Origin: Halocaridina rubra | Taxonomy: Eukaryota > Arthropoda > Malacostraca > Decapoda > Atyidae | Reading direction: 5' to 3' | Length of the DNA stretch: 64,000 nucleotides | Assembly (NCBI GenBank): GCA_037179515.1 | Contig: JAXCGZ010001920.1 | Coordinates: forward strand, 1 to 64,000 | In this document: in pieces, positions 1-11,383 of the stretch | How the letters are laid out: every line of letters begins with the position of its first letter | Position numbering within the stretch: position 1 is the stretch's first letter | Notes under the pieces: generated by a model | The model's input: the letters and a program-made list of their open reading frames with translations, nothing else | Told to the model about the DNA's origin: nothing | The model's database searches: none | Position numbers and translations under genes: made by a program

Positions 1-141
1 AAAAAAATACTGCAGAGGACATGCAGTACATCCTACAATGCTGGTAAGTCAACGGTCTACAAATTACTTAATCGATGGTTAAGAGCAAGTCTAGGTTAGA
101 CTGGAGAGAAATTGCCATACATTGCGAAACTGTGATTTACC
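1..141. other. Unassigned left edge
   Basis: This is AT-rich sequence upstream of the LINE copy that begins near 142. It shares no visible similarity with the sequence upstream of the same LINE point in the second copy, so it is pre-insertion flank. No gene is seen. Confidence 0.5.
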
Positions 142-787
142 ATGCATATAGATGAAATTTATAAAAAAGTAATGGGTACTCTAATATATCTAAATAGGGT
201 AAAAGACTCATTTGAAACATCAACTCGTATAATAATTGTCCAGTCCTTAGCTATGAGTTTAATTAATTACTGTCTCAAAGTTTGGGGATGTACAAATAAG
301 ACTCAATTACAAAGAATACAAAAGTTACAAAACTTTGCAGCACGAGTGGCTGTTGGCAATGTAAGAAAATACGAGCACATCTCTCCTGTTTTAAAAGATC
401 TAGAATGGATAAAGATTAGAGATAAATATGTTTTTGATATATGTACCTTTGTTTTTAATATACTAAGAAACAATATTCCTGATTGCTTGTATAATTTTTC
501 CACAGTAAGCTCAGTTACCGGGTTAACTACCCGTCAAGGGGAAGATTTATTAGTACGAAGGTCTAAAACTGATATTGGCTCAAGAGATATAAACATTCGT
601 GGACCTCATTTATATAATCAGCTTCCCAGAGAACTAAAAAATGCTGGTTCAGTGTATACTTTTAAATATAATCTTAAGAAGTTACTCTTAAAGGAAGATT
701 TTACTTGTAAATTTTAATTGTACACCCATATTTGAATACCCAATGTATGTTGGAAATAAAGTATTATTATTATTATTATTATTATTA
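142..787 (+). mobile_element. 5'-truncated LINE copy (RT C-terminal part)
   Basis: An open frame of 191 codons (142-717) encodes the C-terminal region after the palm of a non-LTR retrotransposon reverse transcriptase. It is followed by a short 3' UTR and an (ATT)n tail up to 787. The protein matches the C-terminal half of the longer copy at 3986-5513 with one visible difference (Cys versus Gly in the NIPD-x-LYN segment). Similarity to that copy begins abruptly at 142, which fits 5' truncation during target-primed insertion. It contains no RT catalytic motif itself. The family resembles CR1/Crack/Daphne-like LINEs by its GPHLYNQLP and PVLKDLEW motifs; that clade assignment is inference. Confidence 0.85.
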
Positions 788-808
788 CTCTCTCTCTCTC
801 TCTCTCTC
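788..808. repeat. (CT)n microsatellite
   Basis: Perfect CT dinucleotide run directly following the (ATT)n tail of the LINE copy. Confidence 0.9.
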
Positions 809-965
809 GTCTTTTCAACTGATGATCGGGAATTTTTACATCATATGTGTGTAAGATATATTATATTACGCTATTCAAGTGACATTTATTTTATGTACTC
901 GTACGTCTAAAGAACTGTTGGTCTAAAACACTGGGATACTCTAGACCTAGGCTACTTTTACACGC

Positions 966-1059
966 TAGATAGATAGATAGATAGACAGATAGAAAGATAT
1001 AAAATAGATAGACAGATAGATAGATGTGTATGTGGAGAGAGTATGTGTGTGTGTATGTA

Positions 1060-1120
<61 letters not shown>
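966..1120. repeat. Compound (GATA)n / (GT)n / (GA)n microsatellite
   Basis: GATA/GACA tetranucleotides (966-1025) pass into GT-rich sequence (about 1043-1068) and then a perfect GA run to 1120. Confidence 0.9.
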
Positions 1121-1124
<4 letters not shown>

Positions 1125-1280
1125 TATTTTATTTTATTAATTTATTGCGCCAAGGCGTCAGACATTACATGAGTTCATACAAGTAATGCTTCAAATGGAT
1201 ACAAAACCAAGAATTGAACATGGTTTACAGGGAGGTGTACATATTGATAAAACATTGCTGCATACTAACACACAACTCAC

Positions 1281-1380
<100 letters not shown>

Positions 1381-1429
1381 AGTTCCGTTATGAATGAGGA
1401 ATAAAATTGCATTCGTTAATAACCATCGT

Positions 1430-1640
1430 GTGTGTGTGTGTGTCCCTGAGGGAGGGCTATTATACATCCTCCGTGTTCCCCTGCGTGTCATAAAAGTCGA
1501 CTAAATGGGGCGGAGCGAGGGGACTGGGATTCCCCTTCTCTGTATTTTCCCTTCCCAAAGAGTCAAGAGTATTCTGCCTTTGATTCAGCCACTCTCCTCA
1601 CAAGGGGAAAATGGCCCATGTATATAGATAGAATAACCAT
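1430..1640. repeat. Dispersed repeat of unknown class, copy 1
   Basis: This block shares ordered short blocks with 34408-34600: CCTCTGTATTTT, CAAAGAGTCAAG, CTTTGATTCAG and a trailing TGTATATAGATA. The G+C content is higher than the surroundings. No coding frame or terminal inverted repeat was seen, so the class is unknown. Confidence 0.55.
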
Positions 1641-1691
1641 CAAAGCATAGTAGAGAGAACGGCGGTGAAACACGATCACATCGTCCTATTT

Positions 1692-1899
1692 TGCCTGTTG
1701 TTTCGGTTTTACCTCACGGATTCCCTTTTCAACCAAGGGCTAGGACGGTTGCCTTCTTGCCAAGGACTTGCTTTGGCAGATGTAATCGGTACCCTGAGTG
1801 CATGTCCTTGCTATCCTCAGACCGTGACGGGGCGCGAATCCTCGACCTGACGCCTCAGAGTCGCGGACGCTACCGTATGAGCCACGGTGACTAAACATT
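1692..1899 (-). mobile_element. tRNA-derived SINE, copy 1
   Basis: Read on the minus strand, the element opens with a tRNA-like head: a box-A-like segment in GTGGCTCATACGGTAG and a box-B-like GGTCGAGGATTCGCG. It ends in a conserved tail with GGGAATCCGTGAGGTAAAAC. The direct repeat GTCCTATTT flanks it at 1683-1691 and 1900-1908, as expected for a target-site duplication. It belongs to the same family as the copies at 6285, 24065, 25505, 29859, 32791, 37148, 41279 and 47227. Confidence 0.8.
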
Positions 1900-1950
1900 G
1901 TCCTATTTAGTCTATAGTGCATAATATTGGTAATCACTAAAATACTCAAC

Positions 1951-1958
1951 GAGGAGAG

Positions 1959-2026
<68 letters not shown>
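1951..2026. repeat. (GA)n microsatellite
   Basis: GA run with a few GAGGA interruptions at its left edge. Confidence 0.95.
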
Positions 2027-2313
2027 CATCAGTCTGCTAACAATTCTCTCAAGGATAAGCTTCGTTAACAGAATATTACTTATGTAAAAAATGCACAACA
2101 CCAGCTCTTTCCTCTCTGAATATCAATGTACACAATATAGTCAGTCAAGTATATTCTGTACGACTTGCAACGTACATAAGCTGGAGGATGTGTGGTTGTA
2201 TATACTCTCTTTGTGCATGATATACAAAGATAGTCAGTATTGTGCCGTACATAACACTGCAATTCACTTATATTAAGATATACTGTACATCTGTCAGTAT
2301 CCAATACAACAAG

Positions 2314-2461
2314 TTTTTTTTTTATGAGTGTGACACCGGGACAGGCAAAAACTGCCCTAATCAATAGAGGCCCGGGCACGAGAAAACACAAAGACGATGG
2401 AAAAGAAAACGGTTAAGGACAAGGCAGAGATGAGGTAATATCACAAAGGAAAACGACAATA
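2314..2461 (-). mobile_element. LINE 3' end fragment, copy a
   Basis: The minus strand contains the 3' UTR seen also at 42640-42988 and 63190-63412: TTACCTCATCTCTGCCTTGT, then GGGCAGTTTTTGCCTGTC, CCCGGTGTCACACTCAT and an A run. It is strongly 5'-truncated and has no RT sequence. Confidence 0.7.
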
Positions 2462-2797
2462 GTTGAGGTTCAGCTTATGAGGAATTCGAACTGGGCTTTT
2501 ATACAAAATATCACATTATATAAACAGTTTAATAAAAACAAAACAAAACAAAATAACCTACCAAAAGCTAACTTAATATAACAGAATGAGAACCTATTTA
2601 AAATTTGAGGGCCTAATTCTTCATGAGTTCCGGTGGGACTATTATAATATGCGGTCTTCTTTACTGTCTGTAGCTGATTGTACTCTACCATAGCCTAGGC
2701 TATCAAACCTAATCTAACGTGGTTAGGTTAGATCAGGGTACAATAGACTAGGCCTACAGATAATGAGGTAGATCGCATGCCCTAATAACATCAAGTG

Positions 2798-2924
<127 letters not shown>

Positions 2925-2987
2925 CTTAGCATAGGTACTAGAGAACCAATAAAAAAAAATAATTTAAAAAACTCCCATAGCTTAATT

Positions 2988-3105
<118 letters not shown>

Positions 3106-3124
3106 CACCATTACCCAATCCCAC

Positions 3125-3130
<6 letters not shown>

Positions 3131-3173
<43 letters not shown>
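3131..3173. repeat. (CT)n microsatellite
   Basis: Perfect CT run 27 bp after the AT array. Confidence 0.95.
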
Positions 3174-3179
<6 letters not shown>

Positions 3180-3538
3180 TATCACTTCCCAACGTGCGCA
3201 AAATCAATACACCACGCCTAAAAACATCACTGTATTTCCGTTTTTTTAAAATAACTACCGGCTATATTATCCAGCTAAATATTTACTCGAATAAATGACA
3301 CATTTATGAAGACTAATACTAGACTGAAAATGATGGTAATAATATTAATTCCAGTGGCATTGTCAAAGACCATATTACGGGTGCCATGGTATCGTCTTCC
3401 CCTCAGGATGGCATCATCGCTCTCTCACTCTCTTCAAGGAACAAGAAGAAGAAGAACGGTGTTTTCCCCTCAATTGCAATACCAATTGTAGGAGGAAACA
3501 CGTTAATTAACACTTACTTTCATTAATAAAGGACTCAC

Positions 3539-3628
3539 CTTCACATCTTTGTTTGTGTTTAAATATACCACAACGCCTATAGTCCACAAAAACGACAGAC
3601 ATATAAACAATTTGCAGTTCCTTCGCAT
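3539..3628 (-). CDS. First coding exon of a GALNT2-type polypeptide N-acetylgalactosaminyltransferase (partial gene)
   Basis: On the minus strand an ATG at 3628-3626 opens a 30-codon reading frame that ends at a strong splice donor (GTGAAG|GTGAGTCC, donor GT at 3538-3537). The peptide begins MRRNCKLFICLSFLWTIG and continues into a Tyr and a Lys/Asp-containing stem. It has a positive start followed by one hydrophobic segment (about residues 7-23), the layout of a type II Golgi membrane anchor. It aligns without gaps with the human GALNT2 start as I recall it: MRR, Cys10, FLW at 13-15, Gly18 and Tyr22 are identical. GALNT2 enzymes start mucin-type O-glycosylation by moving GalNAc from UDP-GalNAc to Ser/Thr. 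The catalytic exons are not seen here; transcription runs leftwards, so they should lie at lower coordinates or beyond the window. Identity rests on 30 residues plus the donor. Confidence 0.5.
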
Positions 3629-3765
3629 TCTACACTAAGTGGAGAACACACCCCTCACACCACAACGCTTAGAGCAATACTGCCAGGCGTGAGATAGAGA
3701 ATGAAGAGAGTAGAGTCTAGCGATTGCTAGAACAGAAAACTTGCTCTAACGCTGTTGCCAGACAT

Positions 3766-3768
<3 letters not shown>

Positions 3769-3828
<60 letters not shown>
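3769..3828. repeat. (CT)n microsatellite
   Basis: Perfect CT run about 140 bp upstream of the GALNT2-like start codon when read on the minus strand, so it may lie in or near that promoter. Confidence 0.95.
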
Positions 3829-3831
<3 letters not shown>

Positions 3832-3985
3832 CTGTTTAAAAGCCATTACCCTACCTCCATCTTACTTCTAGCTCTCTTTGGTGGTCTTATTACAGGCATA
3901 TAAACGATCTCGAAATTAAGTCCTCTACCAATACAAATACTGTATAACCAATATCACATGTATATGCATACATGCAAATATATAC

Positions 3986-5513
3986 AATAATAATAATAAT
4001 AATAATAATAAGACTTTATTTCCAACATACATTGGGTATTCAAATATGGGTGTACAATTAAAATTTACAAGTAAAATCTTCCTTTAAGAGTAACTTCTTA
4101 AGATTATATTTAAAAGTATACACTGAACCAGCATTTTTTAGTTCTCTGGGAAGCTGATTATATAAATGAGGTCCACGAATGTTTATATCTCTTGAGCCAA
4201 TATCAGTTTTAGACCTTCGTACTAATAAATCTTCCCCTTGACGGGTAGTTAACCCGGTAACTGAGCTTACTGTAGAAAAATTATACAAGCCATCAGGAAT
4301 ATTGTTTCTTAGTATATTAAAAACAAAGGTACATATATCAAAAACATATTTATCTCTAATCTTTATCCATTCTAGATCTTTTAAAACAGGAGAGATGTGC
4401 TCGTATTTTCTTACATTGCCAACAGCCACTCGTGCTGCAAAGTTTTGTAACTTTTGTATTCTTTGTAATTGAGTCTTATTTGTACATCCCCAAACTTTGA
4501 GACAGTAATTAATTAAACTCATAGCTAAGGACTGGACAATTATTATACGAGTTGATGTTTCAAATGAGTCTTTTACCCTATTTAGATATATTAGAGTACC
4601 CATTACTTTTTTATAAATTTCATCTATATGCATTTCAAAATTCATGTAACGGTCAAAATAGACACCTAGGTTCTTTACCGAGTTCATTGGCTTAATGATA
4701 TTACCGTTAAAATTTATATGAAGATTGTCATCAACTTCTGATAATAATTTTCTGGATCCGATAAGAATAGATTGGGTTTTAGTTTCATTAAGTAACAGAC
4801 CATTTTTTAGAAAGTAACGTTTAGCCATATACAAAATTTCTTCTGCTCTACGAATAATATTTTCTAAATCATTAATTTCTCCTTCAATTAAGATTTGAGT
4901 ATCGTCAGCATATTGAATGACATAACAGTTAGGTAAATATTTTACTAGATCGTTTACATATATTAGAAAAAGTATAGGTCCTAGGATCGATCCCTGAGGG
5001 ACCCCAAACAATACCTTCTTGCGACTTGAGACTACATCTTTTATTCTGACTGACTGGTAGCGGTTTTTTAAATAGTTCTCGAACCAGCTTGGGTCAATGT
5101 TCATTTTTTTGCATTTTTCTAATAGAATGGTATGGTGTACACTATCAAAAGCTTTAGAAAGATCGAGTAGTAGTAGCAATGATATTTTCTTATTATCTAT
5201 ATTTTTGTATATTTCATCTGATATTTTCAATAAGGCAGTTTCAGTTGATAATTTTGGCCTGAAACCGTGTTGACTTTTTGCAATAAGTTTATTTTTTTCA
5301 AGAAACTCACTTAACTGATTTGCAACAATCTTTTCAAGTATCTTTGATAAAATTGGTAGTAAAGAGATTGGTCTATAGTTAGAGACGTCGTCAGGATTTC
5401 CATTTTTAAAACCAGGAATTACATGGGGATTTTTCCATAAATCTGGGTAGATATTGGTAACTATGGAAGTATTGATTATTACCGTCAGATAATAAGCTAT
5501 TACAAATAATATG
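3986..5513 (-). mobile_element. 5'-truncated LINE copy with reverse transcriptase domain
   Basis: On the minus strand an uninterrupted frame runs from about 5513 to the stop at 4058. It begins in the RT N-terminal region (YRPISLLPILSKILEK, HGFRPKLSTETALL). It continues through the catalytic palm (LDLSKAFDSVHH, GVPQGSILGPILFLIYVNDL, YADDTQ) and the C-terminal thumb-like region, and is followed by a 3' UTR and an (ATT)n tail at 3986-4011. There is no endonuclease or ORF1, so it is 5'-truncated near 5513, where an in-frame TAA and unrelated sequence appear. RT motifs are intact but the element cannot be autonomous as it stands. Motif style suggests a CR1/Crack/Daphne-like clade (inference). It is almost identical over the shared part to the plus-strand copy at 142-787. 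Confidence 0.9.
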
Positions 5514-5520
5514 TGATATG

Positions 5521-6271
5521 TGAATTAATCAATAATTTTCCCTCGCATTAGATTAAAACTTCCTCATACAGAATAATAAACTATTGTACTTATAAGTGTT
5601 CTACTAAAATAAGCTCATTCTGTCTCTCACAGGTAGCTATAAAATATTGTTAGAAACATGAAATCTCTGTACTCCTCTATTTTGAACCCCAGATATCTGT
5701 AGTGAGAACGTCTATCCTTACAGGAATCGTAAATAAACACGAGAGTTCTGTACTCGTTATCAAGAATCACATAAAAAGAATCTCAGTCACGACCGAATTC
5801 ACGTGTTACATCCGTCACCAAGTATATTCACGTGTCAAACACACTTTGTATAACACGATTGTTTCCCGTAGAGTTTCACAAGAATATCTAGTAACTTTAC
5901 ATAATTATTCATTATTAAACGTATTATGCACGTCAAGAATCACGGTAGCAACTGTAGTTCATTAGTCTACTACGAACAATTTCAAGTGTCATCTACACGT
6001 TGAAATACATTGAGCTATCCGTAAAACTACACTGGAACAATTCTCAATACTCTATCATTCACATTTTTCATAATCTTTAGTTCAAAATTCCACAATGACA
6101 TTAAATATATCGTTCATTTTGACACGAGAAAAACCATGTAACTACCACGTGCAAAGAATACATTTGCGGCGAAATCTCTGTTTATACTAAGTAGTAATCA
6201 ACGATATCATGACACGACAAAAGATTTAGAAGCAGAAAGCTTTGCAAAGTATTTTTCGCTCTCGACTTTTG
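5521..6271. other. AT-rich stretch without recognisable features
   Basis: Open frames here are short and have no recognisable motif. No repeat family of this window was detected. Confidence 0.5.
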
Positions 6272-6284
6272 AAGCTATATACAT

Positions 6285-6481
6285 GTTTCGGTTTTACGTC
6301 ACGGACTCCCTTTTCTACCAAGGGCTAGGACGGTTGCCTTCTTGCGAAGGACTTGTTTTGGTAGATGTAATCGTTACCCTGAGTACATGTCCTTGCTAAC
6401 CTCTGACCGTGACGGGGCGCGAACCCTCGACCTGACGCCTCAGAGATGCGGACCCTACCGCTTGAGCCACAGTGACTACTT
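6285..6481 (-). mobile_element. tRNA-derived SINE, copy 2, with 13-bp target-site duplication
   Basis: On the minus strand the head reads GTGGCTCAAGCGGTAG (box A-like) and GGTCGAGGGTTCGCG (box B-like). The body follows and the tail ends GTCCGTGACGTAAAACCG. The exact direct repeat AAGCTATATACAT lies on both sides (6272-6284 and 6482-6494), direct evidence of retroposition. It is the best preserved full-length copy of the family in the window. Confidence 0.9.
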
Positions 6482-6494
6482 AAGCTATATACAT

Positions 6495-7140
6495 ATCACG
6501 TCTGTATGTATACGGACATGCTCATAAGCTACAATAAAAAAAAAGGAATTGCTATGTAAACAAAACACTTAAATATCTACGTTAAAATAAACTGTCATTA
6601 AATATATTCAAGATAACCATTTTATGACAATAGAAGTATAATTGGTCAGGGTACAGAACATAAGAAAAGAGGACACTACAACATGCCCACTAGCACACAC
6701 GAGACCGCTCAAATTTTGACTGATAATCTCAGCATGTCTAATATGTTATCGCTTAACACTAATATGGGGGAAAAATAAAGCCTGAAGGAATATTATGATA
6801 GATACGTGATTTTTATTTCCATTTAGATGAAATCTGCAAGAAGGAAGCAGAAAATCTAATGCATTTATCACTAATAAATGACTATTTGAGTCCACTACAG
6901 TCATGGTAGTATAGTCGTTAGCCCTCAGCAATATTAATTTTTGCACAACTATACTGCGAGTCAGTTAGGCTTAGCAGTGTGCAGAAACAAATTTGCAGAT
7001 TGGGTTCTTGGAAAAAATAGGAAAATATGACCACGTATTTCAACATTGAAGAAACTTCCATTAACTAATACTTTGGGGAGTTTATTTGTTGGTTGTTATT
7101 GTTATTAATATCATAAACACCATAATAACAATTAAGACAG
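6495..7140. other. AT-rich stretch without recognisable features
   Basis: No repeat family or conserved peptide was recognised between the SINE duplication and the trinucleotide microsatellite. Confidence 0.5.
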
Positions 7141-7182
7141 TGATGATGATGATGATGATGATTGTTATTATTATTATTATTG

Positions 7183-7261
<79 letters not shown>

Positions 7262-7262
7262 C
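7141..7262. repeat. (GAT)n / (ATT)n trinucleotide microsatellite
   Basis: GAT repeats (7141-7162) pass into ATT/GTT repeats to 7262. The Leu, Ile or Asn homopolymer frames across it are repeat artefacts. Confidence 0.95.
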
Positions 7263-7496
7263 TCTGATTTCTGTAATTATGTTTTCACTTTTTTGTTTTA
7301 TTTGTAATGGTACAATTTCAATGAATTTTGCCATTGTAATATTTTATTTCTTAAATTTATATCAAATAACTTCCGTAAAGAGAATAAGGGTAAATTGGAA
7401 ATAAGTGCATTTGATTTAGTAATTTAATACATGTAAAATTGTTTTCACTTCTAGTTTTCTAACTGTTAATTTGAGAAATAGAAAGCTAGAGAGTGA

Positions 7497-7590
7497 GAGA
7501 AGCAATACTAAAAAAGAATTGCGCATCCAAACCTTCGTTTGTTCTTTGTTTACACGCAATTTTAGTATTGCCTCTCGATCTTTCCTCATA
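7497..7590 (+). promoter_or_regulatory. Inverted repeat and possible first exon of RpS10
   Basis: The arms GAGAAGCAATACTAAAAAAG (from 7497) and TTTTAGTATTGCCTCTC (to about 7578) are complementary apart from a small indel and one mismatch, with a loop of about 30 bases. Immediately downstream, a pyrimidine-rich CTTTCCTC is followed by GATGG|GTGAGT, a good splice donor. This fits a short 5'-TOP-like noncoding exon for RpS10, whose coding part begins after an acceptor at 10491. The link is inference; no transcript evidence is available. Confidence 0.25.
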
Positions 7591-8031
7591 TGTGATGGGT
7601 GAGTGAGGTTATACCCGTAAGTGTTGGAATTTATCGGTAAATATCTATACCATCTGTTGTCTCTGTTTCAGTGAAATGAAGTGTACATAAAGATTAAGTA
7701 TCATTTATTAGTGTGAATATTGATTTGAGGCGAATGCATAATGTATGAGTGTTTTTATCAGGAAACGAGGTTGATATGTTCTCGCCCTGAAGGTGCCTCA
7801 GGTTTGGATGGTTTTACGATTTTACGTTATCTTTCCATATATTCCTTATTATATTAGATTCGGTTTATAGAATTTGGTTTACTCGAAGTCCCGCGTTTCT
7901 TTCTTTTAAACGTTCTTTACGAAATACTGAACGCGTCACACGACGTACTTCACTATAACAATTAGGTAATCACGGCTTTTTGACGAAGAGCATTCAGAAT
8001 CTAAGTTTTAAGAAAACACTAAAGGTATTAA

Positions 8032-8411
8032 TGCATTATAGGACCACCTCTGTTTTCCAGTTGAAATAAAGGTTTTCTGCTAGTTTTCTATGTGTTTTAA
8101 GCGAATCTGACCTTCATTTGCTCCGGAAATTAGTCCTTCACTCTGAAAAATTAACCGTTAGTTAAAAGTCACTGGGAAAAATTAACCGTTAGTTAAAAGT
8201 CACTGGGAAAAATTAACCGTTAGTTAAAAATCACTGGCTTTCTGGTAAGTGAAGAGTTGCTGTAGCCGCCCTGTTACTCAATTTCAAATCGCGCACCGAG
8301 TTAATGAAATAATGGGGTTAGGTTAATTTAGGTTAGGTTAGTTCAAAGCACATAAAAAACTATAAAAAAAAAATTATTTCAATTGGAAAATAGAGGTGGT
8401 CCTATAATGCA
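8032..8411. mobile_element. Non-autonomous DNA transposon-like element with 37-bp terminal inverted repeats
   Basis: The left end 8032-8068 and right end 8375-8411 are inverted copies of each other over 37 bp with only two visible mismatches; both ends read TGCATTATAGGACCACCTCT inward. The 380-bp interior has no coding capacity. It holds a three-copy 31-bp tandem repeat (8146-8237) and a TTAGG-like run (8317-8341). The superfamily is not assigned because no clear target-site duplication is visible. Confidence 0.7.
8146..8237. repeat. 31-bp minisatellite, 3 units
   Basis: Units at 8146-8176, 8177-8207 and 8208-8237 (the last one base shorter) each carry TTAACCGTTAGTTAA followed by a CACTGG block. 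It lies inside the inverted-repeat element. Confidence 0.95.
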
Positions 8412-10490
8412 ATTTTACCCTAATTTCTACCTTGAAATCTTATAAATTCATACCTGCAAGATACATTTGAGATTTACCATGAACAAAAGACACACTTCTA
8501 AATTGAGGAGTAAAATGTGAACTTGAGATGGACAAATAGCAGCGTTCCATATTGCCGACACATATAGAAATAGATATTTAATATAGTGCATGCAAGTGAT
8601 TGCAGGGATTGATTTAGGTTAGGTTAGATGGTTAATAGTTACATTAATTCGAATCGGCAGTCTAGTACAAATTCCTAGAGGCCTAGATTTTGAAGATGCT
8701 AAGACTTGTTCAATATATGCACTGCTCTACTTAATGTCATCTCTCAGCGACATTATCCACTGATATCTAGTCCCGCTTATTACAAATGTGTTTTATCGAA
8801 AATATATTTATTCTGGGTAGCTAGTTGGATAGCTATAATGCATTTATACAACATCTACTTTAAATTTTACTTCATCCGATATATATGTCATCTTGTACCT
8901 AGTTGAAGATAAAATACTAATTCTTAGAATGATTATAATTAAGATCAGTATTTTATGTAAACATTCTTACGTCTGCGTATTGTAAATTCAAAAACTTTTC
9001 ACCATTCAGATCAAGGTATTACAGTACAGTATGTGAGTACATGTAATATGAAATCATGAATTCTGTCAGGATTTTTGGTTTTGAATATGAGCATGAAGAC
9101 CTAAATTTACTCTTGGGAAAATTCTGTACTATTATGTTATTGCACTGCTAAAGCCAGGAAAGAAGCTATATTTGAGTCTTTCTATCATAGCAGATGCAAA
9201 ATTAATGATCCTAAGCTATGGTTGAGGACATCAATCATATAATTGGTGGTCCTTCTCTGCCTATGGACATGTTTACTTTTAACTTACATCAAGAGTTTTT
9301 CTTTAAGCCCTCTAGCTTGGTAAATATTTATAAACCCTGACATAAGCCTCAGTTACGTTAATATGAAATGGTTATGTCAAGTGAGGAAAGTTTTTTGAAT
9401 GTATCTTGAAAATTGGTGAGTCCAGTTTATATTCTGCACTGTTCCCAAGTTCAAGCTTATACCCAAAGGTAATCATTGTTGTCTCAGAAGAATTCTTGTT
9501 CCATTGTGGTTTTAGTGTGTGACTATTGCCTCTGATAGTATTATTAATGTTTTCCTCCCAGAGTATTATTAATTTTTCCTCCCAGCCACTGCCTTTCTTT
9601 TGATATCCTGTTTTACCTTTCTCATTCTACATGTCCTGTCTTTGCGGTTTTCCCTCTCCTATTGTATAACCCTTCCCCCTCCCAGTACAGTAGCAAATAG
9701 ACAGAGACTACACCATGTTCCTGTTTTTGCATTTACACCGTTTGTGTACCTCTAGCATTCCCAGAGGATGTTTCTAAACCTCAATATCCCTTGTCCCCCC
9801 CCTTAATTATATTCTTGCTATGATACAATTTTTAAGCAACACGTAATGCATAATACCAATATACTGTACTGTATTAACATCTTCATTACCTTAATTGGAA
9901 CAATTAAAAATATTCCCTCTCTCCTTCGTACATATTGTCCCCACTTCATTGTTGCATACAGTATACTTGTAAGAGTTAATTACCTGACCTAAGTTACTTT
10001 CAATATTGTGATATCAGAAGTTATGACTGTTTCCCCTACTGAATGTACATTCTAAGCTCACGATACTATTTACATTAATTGTAATTAATATCAAAGCTTG
10101 AGAATTTGAGTCGGGGAACAATATTTTCTGATTAAAGAGCTTGGTAATTTGAGTAAAGTTTTCAGAGAAATTCTTTACTATATTTATGCACTGCTAAAGC
10201 CAGGAAAGAAGCTTTATTGAATCTTTCTATCATAGCAGAGGCTAAATCAATGATCCTAAGCTATGGTTGAGGACATCTAGCTTATAAAAGGTGGTCCCTC
10301 TCTAGTGTATGGACATTTATGTCTCATCCCCATTAAGAGTTTTCCCTTTATAGCACTGCCTCTAGTTTCTTAGTTGTCACCTGCATAAAGTAGTGTGTCT
10401 TTATTGTAACAGCAATAGAGTTTTCCCTAATAAATGGTAATATATTTGTTGTTTAGGAACTGTATTTAGAATGTTTTTTTGTTATTTGCA
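8412..10490. other. Probable RpS10 intron 1 / upstream region
   Basis: AT-rich, no coding sequence recognised. It includes a direct duplication (about 9100-9330 and 10130-10350) in which blocks such as GCACTGCTAAAGCCAGGAAA and AATGATCCTAAGCTATGGTT recur in order. A TTAGGTTAGGTTAG run is at about 8613-8626. Confidence 0.5.
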
Positions 10491-10518
10491 GTGTTGAGCT
10501 TGTAAAGAGCCTGCCAAA

Positions 10519-11286
10519 ATGTTGATGCCTAAAGCCAATCGGGTTGCTATTTACGAGTACCTTTTTAAAGGCAAGTATTGTGATGATAGTGTGTAAGTAT
10601 CCTTGACTATATTCTCATATGGAAAGCATGCTTTTCAGTCCTCTTATTTTTTGTTACTAAGTACAGTACTGTATTCATTTAAATATTGCATATTTTTCAT
10701 TCTTTCATGTACACAACATATAGAATGATGTAATGCGTTTTATGAGATTCATAAATGAAATATTTGTTATTTTGCTTTTTCGTCTCCTAATCTACTAGAG
10801 CGAATGATGTGGCTAATTGTAATTTTAAAAATGTCTTGAATTTATGCAATTTCAGAAGGTGTAATGGTAGCAGAGAGGGATTTGTTTCTACCTAAGCACC
10901 CGGAACTAGAGAAAATACCAAACCTTCATGTCATCAAAGCTCTCCAGGTAAAGAGAATACACTGTAAATTCTTAGATTAAATAATCCTTTCTTGTTCCAT
11001 TGCAATGAACTGTTGTCTTAGTATGTCCTCAGTGTTGAACAGGAATAGATTCGAACTTAGTGGAAGGTTTTTGTGAATAGGATTTTGAACCTTAAAACTT
11101 GCAGGGGGATATGATTATCAGGGCAAAATATTAATAATTTCCTTTACACAATTTTTTTTAATACAAACTTAATATAGGAGCTGCCAACCTATGTTAAGTA
11201 GGAGGGACTGCCATATCTTACTTAATCTGGAACATATGTAATTGCAAGGTGTATGTATGTATGCATATGTGCTGTGTAAGTACATG

Positions 11287-11383
<97 letters not shown>

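Noticed and set aside
7065..7404. Poly-Asn, poly-Ile and poly-Leu open frames
   Set aside because: They arise from the (ATT)n microsatellite.
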